NCBI GenBank assembly: GCA_943737045.1
Contig: CALSFV010000286.1
Span: 320,501-384,500, forward strand
Reading direction: 5' to 3'
Origin: Parapristionchus giblindavisi
Taxonomy: Eukaryota; Nematoda; Chromadorea; Rhabditida; Diplogasteridae
DNA: 64,000 nt
This document shows positions 23,428 to 35,501 of the stretch, piece after piece. The notes under the pieces were generated by a model. That model made no database searches, was not told where the DNA came from, and worked only from the letters and a program-made list of their open reading frames with translations. How positions within the stretch are numbered: the first letter of the stretch is position 1; every line of letters starts with the position of its first letter. Position numbers and translations under genes: made by a program.

Positions 23428-24815
23428 CTCCTGGAGTAATGTCTCGATCTCTCCGAAGAACGATCGAGACTGAAAGAAGGAAGATGAATGACTGAATCTT
23501 GAAGGGGAGGGCTGCTTGTTATATTTTGAGTCTGAATCATCCTGGCAGATGAGAAATCCAAATCGAGGTTGACATGCACAATACGTATACTAAGGTGGAT
23601 AAATAAATGAACGATTTCAAACTGAAATAATCATAACTCATATCATATTTCTCATCAACTATGATGCACCTGTTGAGATTATATGTAGGTAGTATTTTTT
23701 ACATTCTTTGAGAATATTTTTTACTGATTTCGTCATTTCACACTGAGTTTTTCTCACTAAGTAGAGGCTTGGCGAATACGTTCTTTTCCTGTATCATGAT
23801 ATCATCACATTTTTTCCCTTACTGTACAGTTCTCATAGTCACCTTTAATTAGCGCAGAAAAGCGTGCAATTGAGATAGTTAGTTATGGTTGAGCGAATAA
23901 CTAATAATAAGAGAGTTTGGAGGAACTTCGAGCAGCTATACGAAATATACAATTTTTTGGTGCAATTTTCTGGAATGAATGTTTTTTACATATTGTAAGA
24001 TATCGAGGTCTTTCCGTCTGTCTTCTGTCTTTCCGATCTAGTCGATCAATAAATGCATGAGACACATAAAACAATCGAACCAGAATGCACATCCTTTTAA
24101 ATTTTTTAAGTACAAAACCAAGTTACGACAGTATCTGGATACCATATTATGTGTGGAATACAATTTTCCGTATAAGGCCAGATTGACAACTTGGGCTGGT
24201 GTTCGTTTTGTTGAAACCTCGATTAATGTTGAAATAAATTGAATACAAGGGTACAACTAAAGGCCGTAAGATGCACCAATTCTGCCTTTGGATATATCAT
24301 TCATTTAAATCTGATCCAATCTGTTTTATACTCAAAATGTACGCAACATTTCACAAATATTATGGTATATAAATAAATGTATTTCGTGAAACATTTGGAA
24401 GTTTGAACGTTGCCTAACTTTTAAAAGGAGTTCTACAATATAAATTGTAATCTACAGATCAACTAAAATGATAAATAATACAGCAACGTTGAACCAAAAG
24501 TAGTTTGTGATGCTCCATTTTGGATATCATTCAATTATCATTTGATATTACACCCAAATCTTTATACCAATCTCTACCAGAAATCCATTTGCCAAATGTT
24601 CGCGTTATTTTTTTCGTTCATAATCATCTCCAGCCATCATTATCTCTTAATATGATCATGTCGTCTATGTCTAGCTATCCCAACTGGATCTGTCCTCACC
24701 CACTATGTTCCCCCCCCTCGAAAGGGTGCTAGGGCACACGCACTCAGATCTGGCGGAGAGATATTGTGACTAATCAAGCAGACGATCGTTTGGCCCTCAT
24801 TTCATTTGTGAGCGA
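23428..24815. other. Divergent intergenic region
   Basis: Lies between the PAN-like gene (minus) and GT92 A (plus) and so should hold both promoters. It is AT-rich and I see no convincing exons. A C-rich patch followed by GAAAGGG occurs near 24705-24730. Confidence 0.5.
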
Positions 24816-27800
24816 ATGGATACCATGAGAGTAGTGACTTATGTCAGGAAAAGCATCGCTGTGCTAAGGTACTATTCATTTGCGTTTTCTATTCGTTTCA
24901 ATGAGCTCTACAATTGGTCACTTAAGGATATAAACTTTTACGTTTTTTGTTTAAAACTGTTTTTTGAGTATCATAAAGATTAAAAAAACTAACCGATACA
25001 TATACATCTGATATAAGCTCCCGATATGTTTGAAGCCCGCTACGAGTATAGAAATTGCAACATTAATGCCGTAAATAAAGTGCCTATCCGATTTATATGC
25101 TTTGATCTTTAAGATCTTTATGTCTCCCATAATATGTGCAATATGCACCATTTGAATCGTTGCGGAAGTTCGTCGTGGAAACTCAATGATCTTCTTTAAA
25201 TGTTGACTTATCCTAATGCCTTGACGGTAATTTTCGATCGAATCATAGTGAAACAAATACAGACTCTCCATTAGGTACAATAAGGTTTGAGAAGAGATAA
25301 TTTACCCGCTCAGACATTTCCTTTCGTAAGCCAACAAATCTTGCAGATCACAGTCTAAGTCAGTCTATCTCGGATCGTTCTTTGGAGTAGCCACATTTAT
25401 CTCATTATGCTTCCTATTATCAGGGTAAGGTATGCATATTTTTAAAGAACATTCATTTAAGTACCTCTTGATTGCTTGATCGCTTGAGTTAATAAACATA
25501 ATTCAAATAAATACAAAAAAAATTTACCAATTGCAAAATGGTTGGTGTAAAGCCTGCTAATGCGGTTGACGGTCACAGGAAACCAGATTATTTGAAAATC
25601 AGAACGCTCATTGTCAGTGATGATAATATATCATTTTAAATAAACACCAAGAGCTATTTCGAAAGTCTTCGCTCTGGCTATTTCCTCGTCTTCTAGAGCG
25701 GAGAGTAAAATTAGCTCGGGTGTGCTTTTAATGCTTTGTAGTCTGTTTTACTTGTAATGGATATAGACAAAAAACAGTAAACTATCGTCACTTCACAAAC
25801 TTGTTCCTTTTTTTCGATTGTGTCCAGTGAAAAAGCGTTATTCAAGTGACTTTCTCGAATAAAGATTTCGATCTTTTCAGTGGAGACGATCCACTTCTTC
25901 CACACTTTATCTACTTCTACAAAGCATACTATGATCCACGGTACGTAGTTTAGGGAAAAAATAGAATACTGAATTTGTATTTAAATAAATAAATAATTAA
26001 ACAAGTTCAGAATGCAGTCTGTACGAGTGCTTGCAGTCTCCAAATGTCTGGACGACAATACAAAACTGTACATGAGTACGTTTATAAGTTTTCTTTTTTT
26101 GTAATTTATTTTTTTTTTGCAAAACAGTATTAGGAAAATAGTACTGTTGAAAGACAAATCGCTGCTGCGGAAATAGATCAAATGAATTGTAAAATGCAGA
26201 GCCTATCAGGAAATACAAATATATCCAGATAATTCGAAAAAAAAAACAAACAGCAACGTTTATATTAAAAAAAAATTTCTTACAGATCTTAAAAATCGAA
26301 CGTTCAAAATGGCTCCGGTGTACATATTCGATAACACAACTTGTCCAAGCAAAGTAGATGCTGGCTATGATTGGCATGATTATGAACTTCATTCGGGAAA
26401 TATCATCGAGCCACCGAAAACGGTTAGTGTCTATGATTATTCTCCGCTCTGAATGGTTTCGGATCTAGTTTTTATTAGTTTCATCAATGGTTTAAAAGGC
26501 AAAGTTATCCCGTTACTCAAAGCACCCAGTCTTACGGAAGATCACTGCTAGGCCAGTGATAATATAGTGGTGGTGATTCGTCAATGCTAACTCGATTTTT
26601 AGCCAACCACATCTTTCCCATGACAGTAGGATGTGGAACGATAGATAGAGATATAATAGTTTCTTGTTAAAAATGATGAAAAGAATGCATAAACGAATTT
26701 GAGGAAAAAAACTGCGGCACTTTTGTTGACAGATTAAGTGAGATAGTATAGGCAGACTGGAGAGGGTTAAATTGTCGTGGAAACCTTTGTCAATGGTTTC
26801 TTTCCTTATGTGCCGTTCAAAATTCAAAGACTAGAACAATAGATCACGCTATCTTAGAAAATCCACATATCGATGAAAAATGAATTTTCCTGTTTTATGT
26901 GTGATAATTACAGGCTCCATGAGTGAAGTACACTGGTACTTGGAAATTGCTTCCAATTGAAAATTCGCTTCAGGGGGTGACCACACAACTGTTTGGCGAA
27001 TTTTCCTAAAACGTTTATTTCGAATCCAATCGATGCGGGAGTGGGCTCAATCGAAACCTTAGCTAATTCTAAGAAACTATTGTCTAGGTGAGTTTATTGA
27101 TCAACGGACTACGAAGGCTGGAATTGGGAATTTTCGAAAAAAATTCACATTTAATTAATTTTCACTATTTCACCATAACAAGCCTACAACTTTTTATTTG
27201 CGCAATCGCTTCTAAATATCATAACACATCTTCAGTTAGAAAATCATAATTTTAAAAAAATGAATTATGTGAACAAATCGTTTTTATAACGAAAATCGTA
27301 ATTATGGTGTGCACCTACAGTAATCCCTAATCGGTCAATTTGGAAATTTGGTAGTACTAAACATATTTCACCGCTGTTCTTGACATGACTGAGGTATACG
27401 ACTACTCCTCGTCTTCGGAGTGCACCTGTTCCCAGGTGCTGATGTCGATGAAAATTGACATTTTTCGTAGATTGATAACTATTTCGTTGTTTGTGATCCA
27501 ATATCGATAATAATTGGATATCCATTTTACCACCTATACAAACATACTAAAAAATAAAGAGAAACGGTTGACTGCGATGAAAGTTATTGCTGAAAAACCA
27601 AAATATCGTAGAATATTGGCCAGCACTTTACCGTGCAGGTGTGCTCCGAAGTAGTCGTATACCTCAGTCATGTCAAGAACAGCGGTGAAATATGTTTAAA
27701 ACTACCAAATTTCCAAATTGACCGATTAGGGATTACTGTAGGTGCACACCATAATTACGATTTTCGCTATAAAAACGATTTGTTCACATAATTCATATTT

Positions 27801-30800
27801 TTTTAAATTATGATTTTCAAACTGAAAATGTGTTATGATATTTAGAAGCGATCGAGCAAATAAAAAGTTGTAGGCTTGTTATGGTGAAATAGTGAAAATT
27901 AATTAAATGTGAATTTTTTATTCGAAAATTCCCAATTCGTTGTCCGTTGATCAAAAAACTCATCTAGACAATAGTTTCTTAGAATTAGCTAAGTTTTCGA
28001 TTGAGCCCACTCCCGCATCGATTGGATTCGAAATAAACTTTTTAGGAAAAGTCGCCAAACCGAATTTTCAATTGGAAGCAATTTCCAAGTACTAGTGTAC
28101 TTCACTCATGGAACCTGTAATTATCACACATAAAACAGAAAAAATCATTTTTCATCGATACCAAAAAATATTCCAGTTATTGAATTCTCTCAGATAGTGC
28201 TTTATAGGCGAGATAGTGTTCTCTTCTATTATTTTCGAACGGAGCATTACGAATTGTTTCTCTGAACTCTTCTGATGCAGAGAATGACTTTTAAAATAAG
28301 TAAATAAATCTGTTTCTCCACAATCTCTCCAATAAATCAATTCTTCCACATCCCCGAACCCCTTCGGAGAGATTCCCTATTGACCTCTTGATAAAACGTG
28401 TTTAAATAAAAAAAAATATTTATAAAATAAATATACGAATAAATGAATAATTCAGATGACAATAATGGTGAATGGCAGTCGATCGCTGACTCTTTCTGTT
28501 CATCCAATCGCTCAAGTAACCAGAAATATTGTGCAGGTCAGGAATATTCCGTTTATTATTAGTAAATATTCATCATATTGATTTGGTGAACTATGTTTCA
28601 ATCTAATGTGAAGTAGCGAGTCCAACAACTCTGCAATTCCTTTTTCTTATCCGAAGTTTAAAAAAAACATTATTATCATTTGTATTATTCCTAATATTGT
28701 TTAGGTGTGCGTATCGCCTCTGTACTTCTATCACGACTTCAATCATATCATAATGTATTTTGAAATGTGGAAGAGACACTCTGTCAAATTCAATATTTAT
28801 GTTCATTCCGTGACGAAGAATGTTCTGAGAGTACTGAAACACTACGAGAAAGAAGTAGGATTTCAATATTTCATTTTTATTAAAATTAAAATGCGCTCAA
28901 TTAGCGCAAAATCAAAGTGCTACTGTTAGTTACGAGAATTGTGTGAAAAAAATGATCCTAACATTCATTTACGAGCATCTCTGATTTTCTTAACATGAGA
29001 ACTAACTAATTCTAGGGATTGGTGAGGATATTTCAATGGCCTGATTTACCAGTGACAGACTATGAAGAAGACCCGAACAAGTAAGATCGTATACATTTCA
29101 GAAAAAAAGCATTTAAAATTTGAAAGGACATTTCGGTCAATTTCATCTTTATCTTTCGCTACACAAACAACAGAAAACAAACCATACATTAACACGGCTC
29201 TCCTGCAAAAACGGCCGGCTCTACCACTTCGAAAAATATTTTGTCCCCGATTTCGATGAAAATCGGTCAGTGGTTGGTGGTTAAGAGAAGGCCTAGCCAC
29301 TTCATTTGGCCAATATTGCAAATTATCGATTTTTTGTGACCTACCCTGAAAATCATTACTCACCCCGAGTTAATGTTATTCCGGTCTGTACTCTCTCGCA
29401 GACATAGAAAGAGAGAGAGAATTGCCAGAGCGGAGATTTTCAAATTACCCTGGGGTTTTTTTCTTTAATTAGCACGTTATTTTGACCCATAGGTACTTTA
29501 CAACAACAAAAAATGTTGGAAAGATAAGCCAAAATTTTTATCACAACTACATGTAATGTTATCCTTTAGATCAGTGTACAGAGCCTCTTCTACGGTTGCA
29601 TTGAATGATTGTATGCTTCGATCATCCGGAGAATTCAATGTTAATATCAATATTGATGAATACATTTATATAAGGTTAATATTTAATGATTTTAAATCGT
29701 GAAAATGGCGTTCATGTTTCTGAACAATGTAAAAACAAGGAAAAGCAATCATGACCTATTACAATATTTGTACTCTGCAGGAATAAAAGCACATCCCGAG
29801 CTAATTGGAGACTCTCCGCTCTGGTAAATAATGTTCTCTATATTTCCTTGTCTACGAGACAGCGTGGCCAGAGCGGAGAGTAAAATTATTACGAAATGTC
29901 CCTTTAAATATATTTTATTGTATATTGAAATACCTGTTGTAGTTGCATCTTTGGTATTTTTTTTGTTGCGCAAGAGGTCCAATTTCTTTATTCTACTTGC
30001 AGTTATGTTAAAAAATAATTACAAATGTAAACTATTGAGAATTTCTTTTAGAAATGGTGAATCACTGTATGATTATGCACGAAAGATGAGTGAACGTCAG
30101 GCTGATATGGGCTCTATTTACTTCACGAAACACGATGTAAATTTAAAAAAAAAAAACAATATTTCAAATATATCAATTTCAACAAAATTTAAAATATTTA
30201 AGGAATCTCAATCGCAGTCAAACTATTGGTTGAAGAAAACTAAGCCCACCGGAAAGGTTTGTTCCTATTTTTGCGAAAATGTCAAAATCACTCGCAGGAA
30301 GGTCATTAATAATTCATATTTTCAGTCTCTTTATGTTCCCTCTCGGACAAGGAGTATCTCGGCCCATCAAGTAACCGAATTCTTCGGCAGATTCCGAGAG
30401 ATCATGGTACCTTTATTTATCTTTAACACTTATAACACGCTATCTTAGAAAATTGACATATGTGCGGTATCGATGAAAAATGGATTTTTCTGTTTTATGT
30501 GTGATATTTACAGGCTCCATGAGTGAAGTACACTGGTACTTGGAAATTGCTTCCAATTGAAAATTCGCTTCAGGGGGTGATCACAGAACGATTTGGCGCC
30601 TTTTCCTAAAAAGTTTATTTCGAATCCAATCTATTCGGGAGTGGGTGCAATGGACTCCTTGGCGAATTCTAAGAAACTATTGCTGAGGAAAGTTTTTTGA
30701 TCCACGGTCAACGAAGGCTGGAATTTTGAATTTTCGAAAAAAATTTCACATTTAATTAATTTTCACTACTTCACCTTAACAAGCCTACAACTTTTTATTT

Positions 30801-33800
30801 GCGCAATCGCTTCTAAATATTATAACACATTTTCAGTTTGAAAATCATAATTTTTAAAAAATTGGAAATTTATGTACGAATCAATTTTGTTCGTCGGACT
30901 TAATTTTGGTGAGGATTGGCGACGTTTCCTAAAAGTTTATTTCGAATCCTACCGATTCGGGAGTGGGCGCATTCGAATCCTTGTCTAATTCTAAGAAACT
31001 ATTGCTAAGGAGAGTTTTCCGATTAACGGTCAACGAACGCTGGAATTTTGAATTTTCGAAAAAAAAGTTTACATTAAATTAATTCTCACTATTTTCTCAT
31101 GGCGAATGTGAACTTTTTATATGCTCAATCGGTGCTACATAATATAACACATCTTAGCACGTATACGAATAAGTGAATAGAATAAAAATTACATCACAAT
31201 AATGATTAGAATAGTGAGCAACACTGTCCAACTGCAGCTGCACTCCGAACCACCGGATGAACAGTCAAATACCCGTGTCATTGCGTTGAAATACGCACGA
31301 AACTAACAGAAAAGCGACAAAAAATTGAGCAGAAAATTTCGCCTTCTTACCCTTACCACAATTCCTCACCATAATTCATTAAAAAAAACAAAATTGATTC
31401 GAACACAAATTTATATTTTTTTATAAATTACACTTTTTTAACTGAAGATGTGTTATATTATGTAGCACCGATTTTTTTTGTATAAAAAGTTCACATTTGC
31501 CATGAGAAAATAGTGAGAATTAATTTAATGTAAACTTTTTTTTTCGAAAATTCAAAATTCCAGCGTTCGTTGACCGTTAATCGGAAAACTCTCCTTAGCA
31601 ATAGTTTCTTAGAATTAGACAAGGATTCGAATGCGCCCACTCCCGAATCGGTAGGATTCGAAATAAACTTTTAGGAAACGTCGCCAATCCTCACCACAAT
31701 TAAGTCCTACGAACAAAATTGATTCGTACATAAATTTCCATTTTTTTAAAAATTATGATTTTCAAACTGAACATGTGTTATAATATTTAGAAGCGATTGC
31801 GCAAATAAAAAGTTGTAGGCTTGTTAGGGTGAAGTAGTGAAAATTAATTAAATGTGAATTTTTTTTCGAAAATTCAAAATTCCAGCCTTCGTTGACCGTG
31901 GATCAAAAAACTTTCCTCAGCAATAGTTTCTTAGAATTCGCCAAGGAGTCCATTGCACCCACTCCCGAATAGATTGGATTCGAAATAAACTTTTTAGGAA
32001 AAGGCGCCAAATCGTTCTGTGATCACCCCCTGAAGCGAATTTTCAATTGGAAGCAATTTCCAAGTACCAGTGTACTTCACTCATGGAGCCTGTAAATATC
32101 ACACATAAAACAGAAAAATCCATTTTTCATCGATACCAAAAAATATCACAGTTGTTGAATTTTCTCAGATAGTGTTTTTTTATTATATTTTAATAGACAA
32201 ACATATATTATTAATTAAAAAGTCAATAAATTAAACAGCCCAACGCGACGGACGCCGTGCTGTTCCACTCACGAAAATCTTTCGGAGACAAAAAGAAGAA
32301 TTATGCCATGGAATTGTAAGTTTAAAAAATGAAAGAAAGGAAAATGTTTGTCAAAAAATAACACGAAGTGTTATTGTTCAGTGTTATTGTTCAATTAGTG
32401 TTATTGTTTTAAAACACAGTCTCTGTAAGAACGTGGGAGTTCTGACTGACCATGGCACAGTATTTTCAAAATGGTCCGATTTCGCTCAAACTTTCAGGGC
32501 AGAGTGCCTAGGGGTGGGATACACTTCAGCCAAAAAATTGGACCCGTAGGTTTATCTTTGATCTTTGATCTTCGGAATTTTCATCGTAATGTTAACCCCT
32601 CATGCTATACACCATTCGATAGAGCGTGAAAAGTTGTGTCAGGAGCCAAATGTTCGAAGGTGTAGGTGCTCTTGCATTCGAGAAACAGAAGAAATTGTCG
32701 CAAAACACACGATCTCTGTTTTCAAAAAATATTTTCGCCATGTTGCAATGGCGGCCGCCCCTAGAAATTATGATGTATATGCAAAATTGTATGGAGAATC
32801 CGATAAAAATAGTCTCCAGTCTGTCCGACATGCCAGGCATGCACTTTTTCGCGAAAAAACTAGCGTTAGCTAGCGTTCGCTTTAGCTAAGTTAGCGACGG
32901 GAGGGAGAGGGAGAGGGAGAGGGAGAGGGAGAGGGAGAAACTTCCACTCTATTCCATCTCGAGCTCACAGAATGAAGGCTAATAATGAATAATCACGTTG
33001 AATGGTCCACATTATCAGCTATGGATTTCATGACATATAAAGTCTTTGATGTTCCAACTACCCAGACTAGATCGGCGGAACACAATTTATCAAACAATTT
33101 CAACATTGAACGATAAGAATATGTAGACTATGGATACTAGAGGGGTGTCAAGTGTAAACATAAAATAATTTTCTTCTTTTTCTCGAATATCAGAGCACCT
33201 ACACCTTTTTGGCCCCTGACACAACTTTTCACGCTCTATCGAATGGTGTATAGCATGAGGGGTTAACATTAAGATGAAAATTCCGAAGATCAAAGATCAA
33301 AGATCAACCTACGAGCCCAATTTTTTGGCTGAAGTGTATCCCACCCCTAGGCACTCTGCCTTGAAAGTTTGAGCGAAATTGGACCATTTTGAAAATACTG
33401 TGCCATGGTCAGTCAGAACTCCGACGTTCTTACAGAGACCGCGTTTTAATTGAACAATATTCAAACAAATTTTTTCTATATGATTATGATCTTGGAATAT
33501 AATCTTTTTATTTAGACCATTCGTCAAGAAAGCAATCATTCAAAAAGCACAAAAAGTTTCGGAAAAAATCTTCGGCACTGATTTACCTTCTTATGATGGA
33601 TCAAAGATCAAAGTAGCACTGAAGAAGTGTTTAATGAAGTGAGTTAAAGAAATGTTCTTGTACATCTGTCACATCGCAATAATAACTTTTCTACATTTAT
33701 GTCTTGTTCACGAAAACATTTGCAAAAGTCCACCTTTAAACACCTTCTTAAATAATCAAAATATATCCATGACATACACAAATAGACTCTGATTTTCTTA

Positions 33801-34030
33801 TTGAGCTTATCGGATTTATTGAAGTTGCTCTCAATTAGTTTGTATTCAAGTTACAATGAAACCTAACTAATTTTTAAAAAATCATTGCTAAAAATGTGCA
33901 TTTTTCCAGACAATCGAACTCTCGAAGGGACTCGACTGTGAATCCTTCTATGTGTAAAGATGTTCTAGACCAATACGATGACTGGTACTATGCAGTGGAG
34001 ACAAAAGAATCTCATTTCACTCCCATTTGA
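24816..34030 (+). CDS. Glycosyltransferase family 92 protein A (GT92/DUF23)
   Basis: Type II Golgi glycosyltransferase of the nematode-expanded GT92 family; C. elegans GALT-1 adds galactose to N-glycan core fucose. Fifteen phase-consistent exons give 444 residues: 24816-24868, 25347-25424, 25881-25940, 26011-26075, 26286-26422, 28456-28536, 28705-28854, 29016-29080, 29570-29674, 30052-30136, 30203-30256, 30326-30406, 32239-32315, 33516-33638 and 33910-34030. The anchor (FFGVATFISLCFLLS) is in exon 2; the first exon is chosen because its phase and ATG fit. Family blocks: SVRVLAVSKC; DAGYDWHDYELHS; VCVSPLYFYHDF; YFEMWKRHS; SVYRASSTVALNDC. The metal-site block reads NINIDEY where paralogues B and C have D at the third position. 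The block after exon 10 is also poorly conserved. Three introns hold large fold-back elements. Confidence 0.88.
25650..25720. repeat. Short hairpin repeat, family H1 copy
   Basis: GAGCTATTTCGAAAGTC ... GAGAGTAAAATTAGCTC, in GT92 A intron 2 (25425-25880). Confidence 0.65.
26838..28205. mobile_element. Fold-back element, family F2, copy 1, in GT92 A intron 5
   Basis: Arms of about 600 bp (26838-27500 and 27610-28205) are close inverted copies. Marker blocks include AGTGAAGTACACTGGTACTT and TAAGAAACTATTG; the ends are near CACGCTATCTTAGAAAA and TCTCAGATAGTG. No transposase. It occupies most of the 2.0 kb intron 26423-28455. A second member lies at 30437-32182 in the same gene. Confidence 0.85.
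29362..29456. repeat. Short hairpin repeat, family H1 copy
   Basis: Diverged ends (CCCGAGTTAATG ... AAATTACCCTGGGG) around a CTCTCTCG / AGAGAGAG core in GT92 A intron 8. Confidence 0.55.
29795..29890. repeat. Short hairpin repeat, family H1 copy
   Basis: CCGAGCTAATTGGAGACTC ... GAGAGTAAAATTA in GT92 A intron 9 (29675-30051). Confidence 0.65.
30437..32182. mobile_element. Fold-back element, family F2, copy 2, in GT92 A intron 12
   Basis: Same terminal sequence as the 26838-28205 element (AACACGCTATCTTAGAAAA; right end TTTTCTCAGATAGTGTT). Here each arm also carries an internal duplication of the TAAGAAACTATTGC block (about 30660 and 30985, mirrored at about 31610 and 31930). It fills most of the 1.8 kb intron 30407-32238. 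Confidence 0.85.
32409..33449. mobile_element. Fold-back element, family F3, in GT92 A intron 13
   Basis: Inverted ends TAAAACACAGTCTCTGTAAG and CTTACAGAGACCGCGTTTTA, with arms that match over about 250 bases (32430-32680 and 33180-33440), including GACCATGGCACAGTATTTTC. The arms contain TTTGATC heptamers. The loop holds a GGGAGA microsatellite (32900-32939) and a GCTAGCG palindromic patch. No transposase. Confidence 0.85.
32900..32939 (+). repeat. GGGAGA microsatellite
   Basis: About six perfect copies of GGGAGA inside the loop of the 32409-33449 fold-back element. It is purine-only, so it could form a triplex or a G-rich structure. Confidence 0.9.
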
Positions 34031-34194
34031 TATTGTTAATAAGTGTATGTATATATTAGTTTTGTAATAAACAGTCTTGTTGAAGTAGATGTTCAGCTAT
34101 CACACAAATATCAAATAATCAACTTGGTAGAACAAACTTTGTCCCTTGAAAAATTCAGTAGCCAGTAGATGGATGTGTTCTTCGTCTCTGTTTT

Positions 34195-34700
34195 GATTAA
34201 TTGGTCCCAACCAAATAGATTGGTCCCATGAAAAAATTGATTGGTCCCGGGACTAAGAATTTCACCAAGAAAAAATAACAACGCTAAAATAATCATTCAC
34301 CCCGTGAATGTATCTAGCAATGAGGATTATGGATACCAAAGTATTTTTTCTTTGCAGTACGTCTTTCACAGTTATTCGTCATATTCGCTTGTGTCCTTGC
34401 GCGGATATACAAGTAAATAACATAGAAAATGTATAAGATTATTACTATCGATTCTACAATATAAGAAGAAAAGAAGGCAATGTAATACAATTTGAGATAA
34501 AAAATATTGCTTTCTTTTTTCCTTGACTAACTACATCACTTCTGATTCTATGAACGAGCACTTCCCAACACGTCAATTATCGATTCTTCTAGGAATGTAA
34601 CGGTTGACAGGATTTGTAAGTCACACACCAAGACCTTTATGTAAAAAAGACATCTGAAAACACATAAACCGTAAAATTGAAATGTGACTGCCGTTGTTAG
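34195..34700 (+). promoter_or_regulatory. Duplicated upstream region of mucin-like gene 1
   Basis: About 400 bases here match the upstream region of mucin-like gene 2 (about 36205-36545). Shared blocks include ATAGATTGGTCCC, AATACAATTTGAGATAAAAA, CAATTATCGATTCTTCTA and TCTGAAAACACATAAA. The last shared block ends just before the signal-peptide exon of gene 2 but just before the coding frame of gene 1. This supports tandem duplication of promoter plus gene. Confidence 0.75.
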
Positions 34701-34721
34701 TAACAAACTGAATTGAGTACT

Positions 34722-35501
34722 ATGATTGATTCGAAATCAACACATATTGATTCGGCAGCGACACAAAGTGAACTTATAACCTCTGATCAGTCAACGATAC
34801 AAGTATCAAGTTTCGCAAGCCCTGATAGCTCAACAGTTGGAGAGGCGACTATAAGCTCTAGTGAGGCAATCGTTGAAAAGTCCACAGGCATTAAGGACTC
34901 AGAATCTACCAGTAACACGATTAATAATTCAACAAATTTCTCTGGCAAATCGACTACAGAAATTACAACGAATCTTGAAGATTATGCTAGTAATGATGAG
35001 ATAACTTCAAGCACAAGAGTTCCATCCACTGACTTCTCGATCTCGACAGAAAAGAATTATGCTTGTGAGGTCAAACCATCGGGTGTGCTAGAAACGAAGA
35101 TTGCATCGGAAGGTGCAACAACGATACTGGAGAATACGAGAACTCCGTCGTTCTGGTTTGATAAGCTGAATCGTAGTGAAAACGTGTTCTGCGGAGGTCT
35201 AAAGTGTTGGTGCGAGAATAACAAGTATATTCTAGTAATGACCACTGATGGTCCACTATCGGGATATTTGGTGTACAACAAAGAATATTCCATCTTTATC
35301 AGAGGATCCAAGAAGGACCAAGCATCAAGCAGAATAAATGCAACGATAATCTCCGTCTCATGCCATGATCTAGGGCAATTTGCTACCAATATACCTTTGA
35401 TAATCAATGGAACGATCAATTCAACATCGCATTCGACTTATATTGAATGCAATAATAACCTGACCATTAATATCACAGAACCTCCAATGGAAAAATGTTA
35501 A
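34722..35501 (+). CDS. Ser/Thr-rich mucin-like protein 1 (signal peptide lost)
   Basis: Single open frame from the ATG at 34722 (MIDSKSTHID; the frame also runs 9 bases upstream to a TTG). About 259 residues: roughly 140 of Ser/Thr-rich, mucin-like sequence, then a cysteine-containing C-terminal domain (VFCGGLKCWCENNKY, SVSCHDLG, YIECNNNLTINIT, ending EKC). It is clearly paralogous to 40020-40699: both have SSFASPDSSTVG, STGIK, CWCEN and TTDG. There is no signal peptide, because the upstream region joins directly to what is the middle of gene 2. It may be a non-functional truncated copy. Confidence 0.6.
   Translation: MIDSKSTHIDSAATQSELITSDQSTIQVSSFASPDSSTVGEATISSSEAIVEKSTGIKDSESTSNTINNSTNFSGKSTTEITTNLEDYASNDEITSSTRVPSTDFSISTEKNYACEVKPSGVLETKIASEGATTILENTRTPSFWFDKLNRSENVFCGGLKCWCENNKYILVMTTDGPLSGYLVYNKEYSIFIRGSKKDQASSRINATIISVSCHDLGQFATNIPLIINGTINSTSHSTYIECNNNLTINITEPPMEKC

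Noticed and set aside
29831..30448. 205-codon open frame as one protein
   Set aside because: It is GT92 A exons 10-12 read through three AT-rich introns; splice sites and paralogues B and C define the real exons.
33598..33620. GATCAAAGATCAAAG as an intronic heptamer repeat
   Set aside because: It falls inside GT92 A exon 14 and encodes GSKIKVAL in frame.
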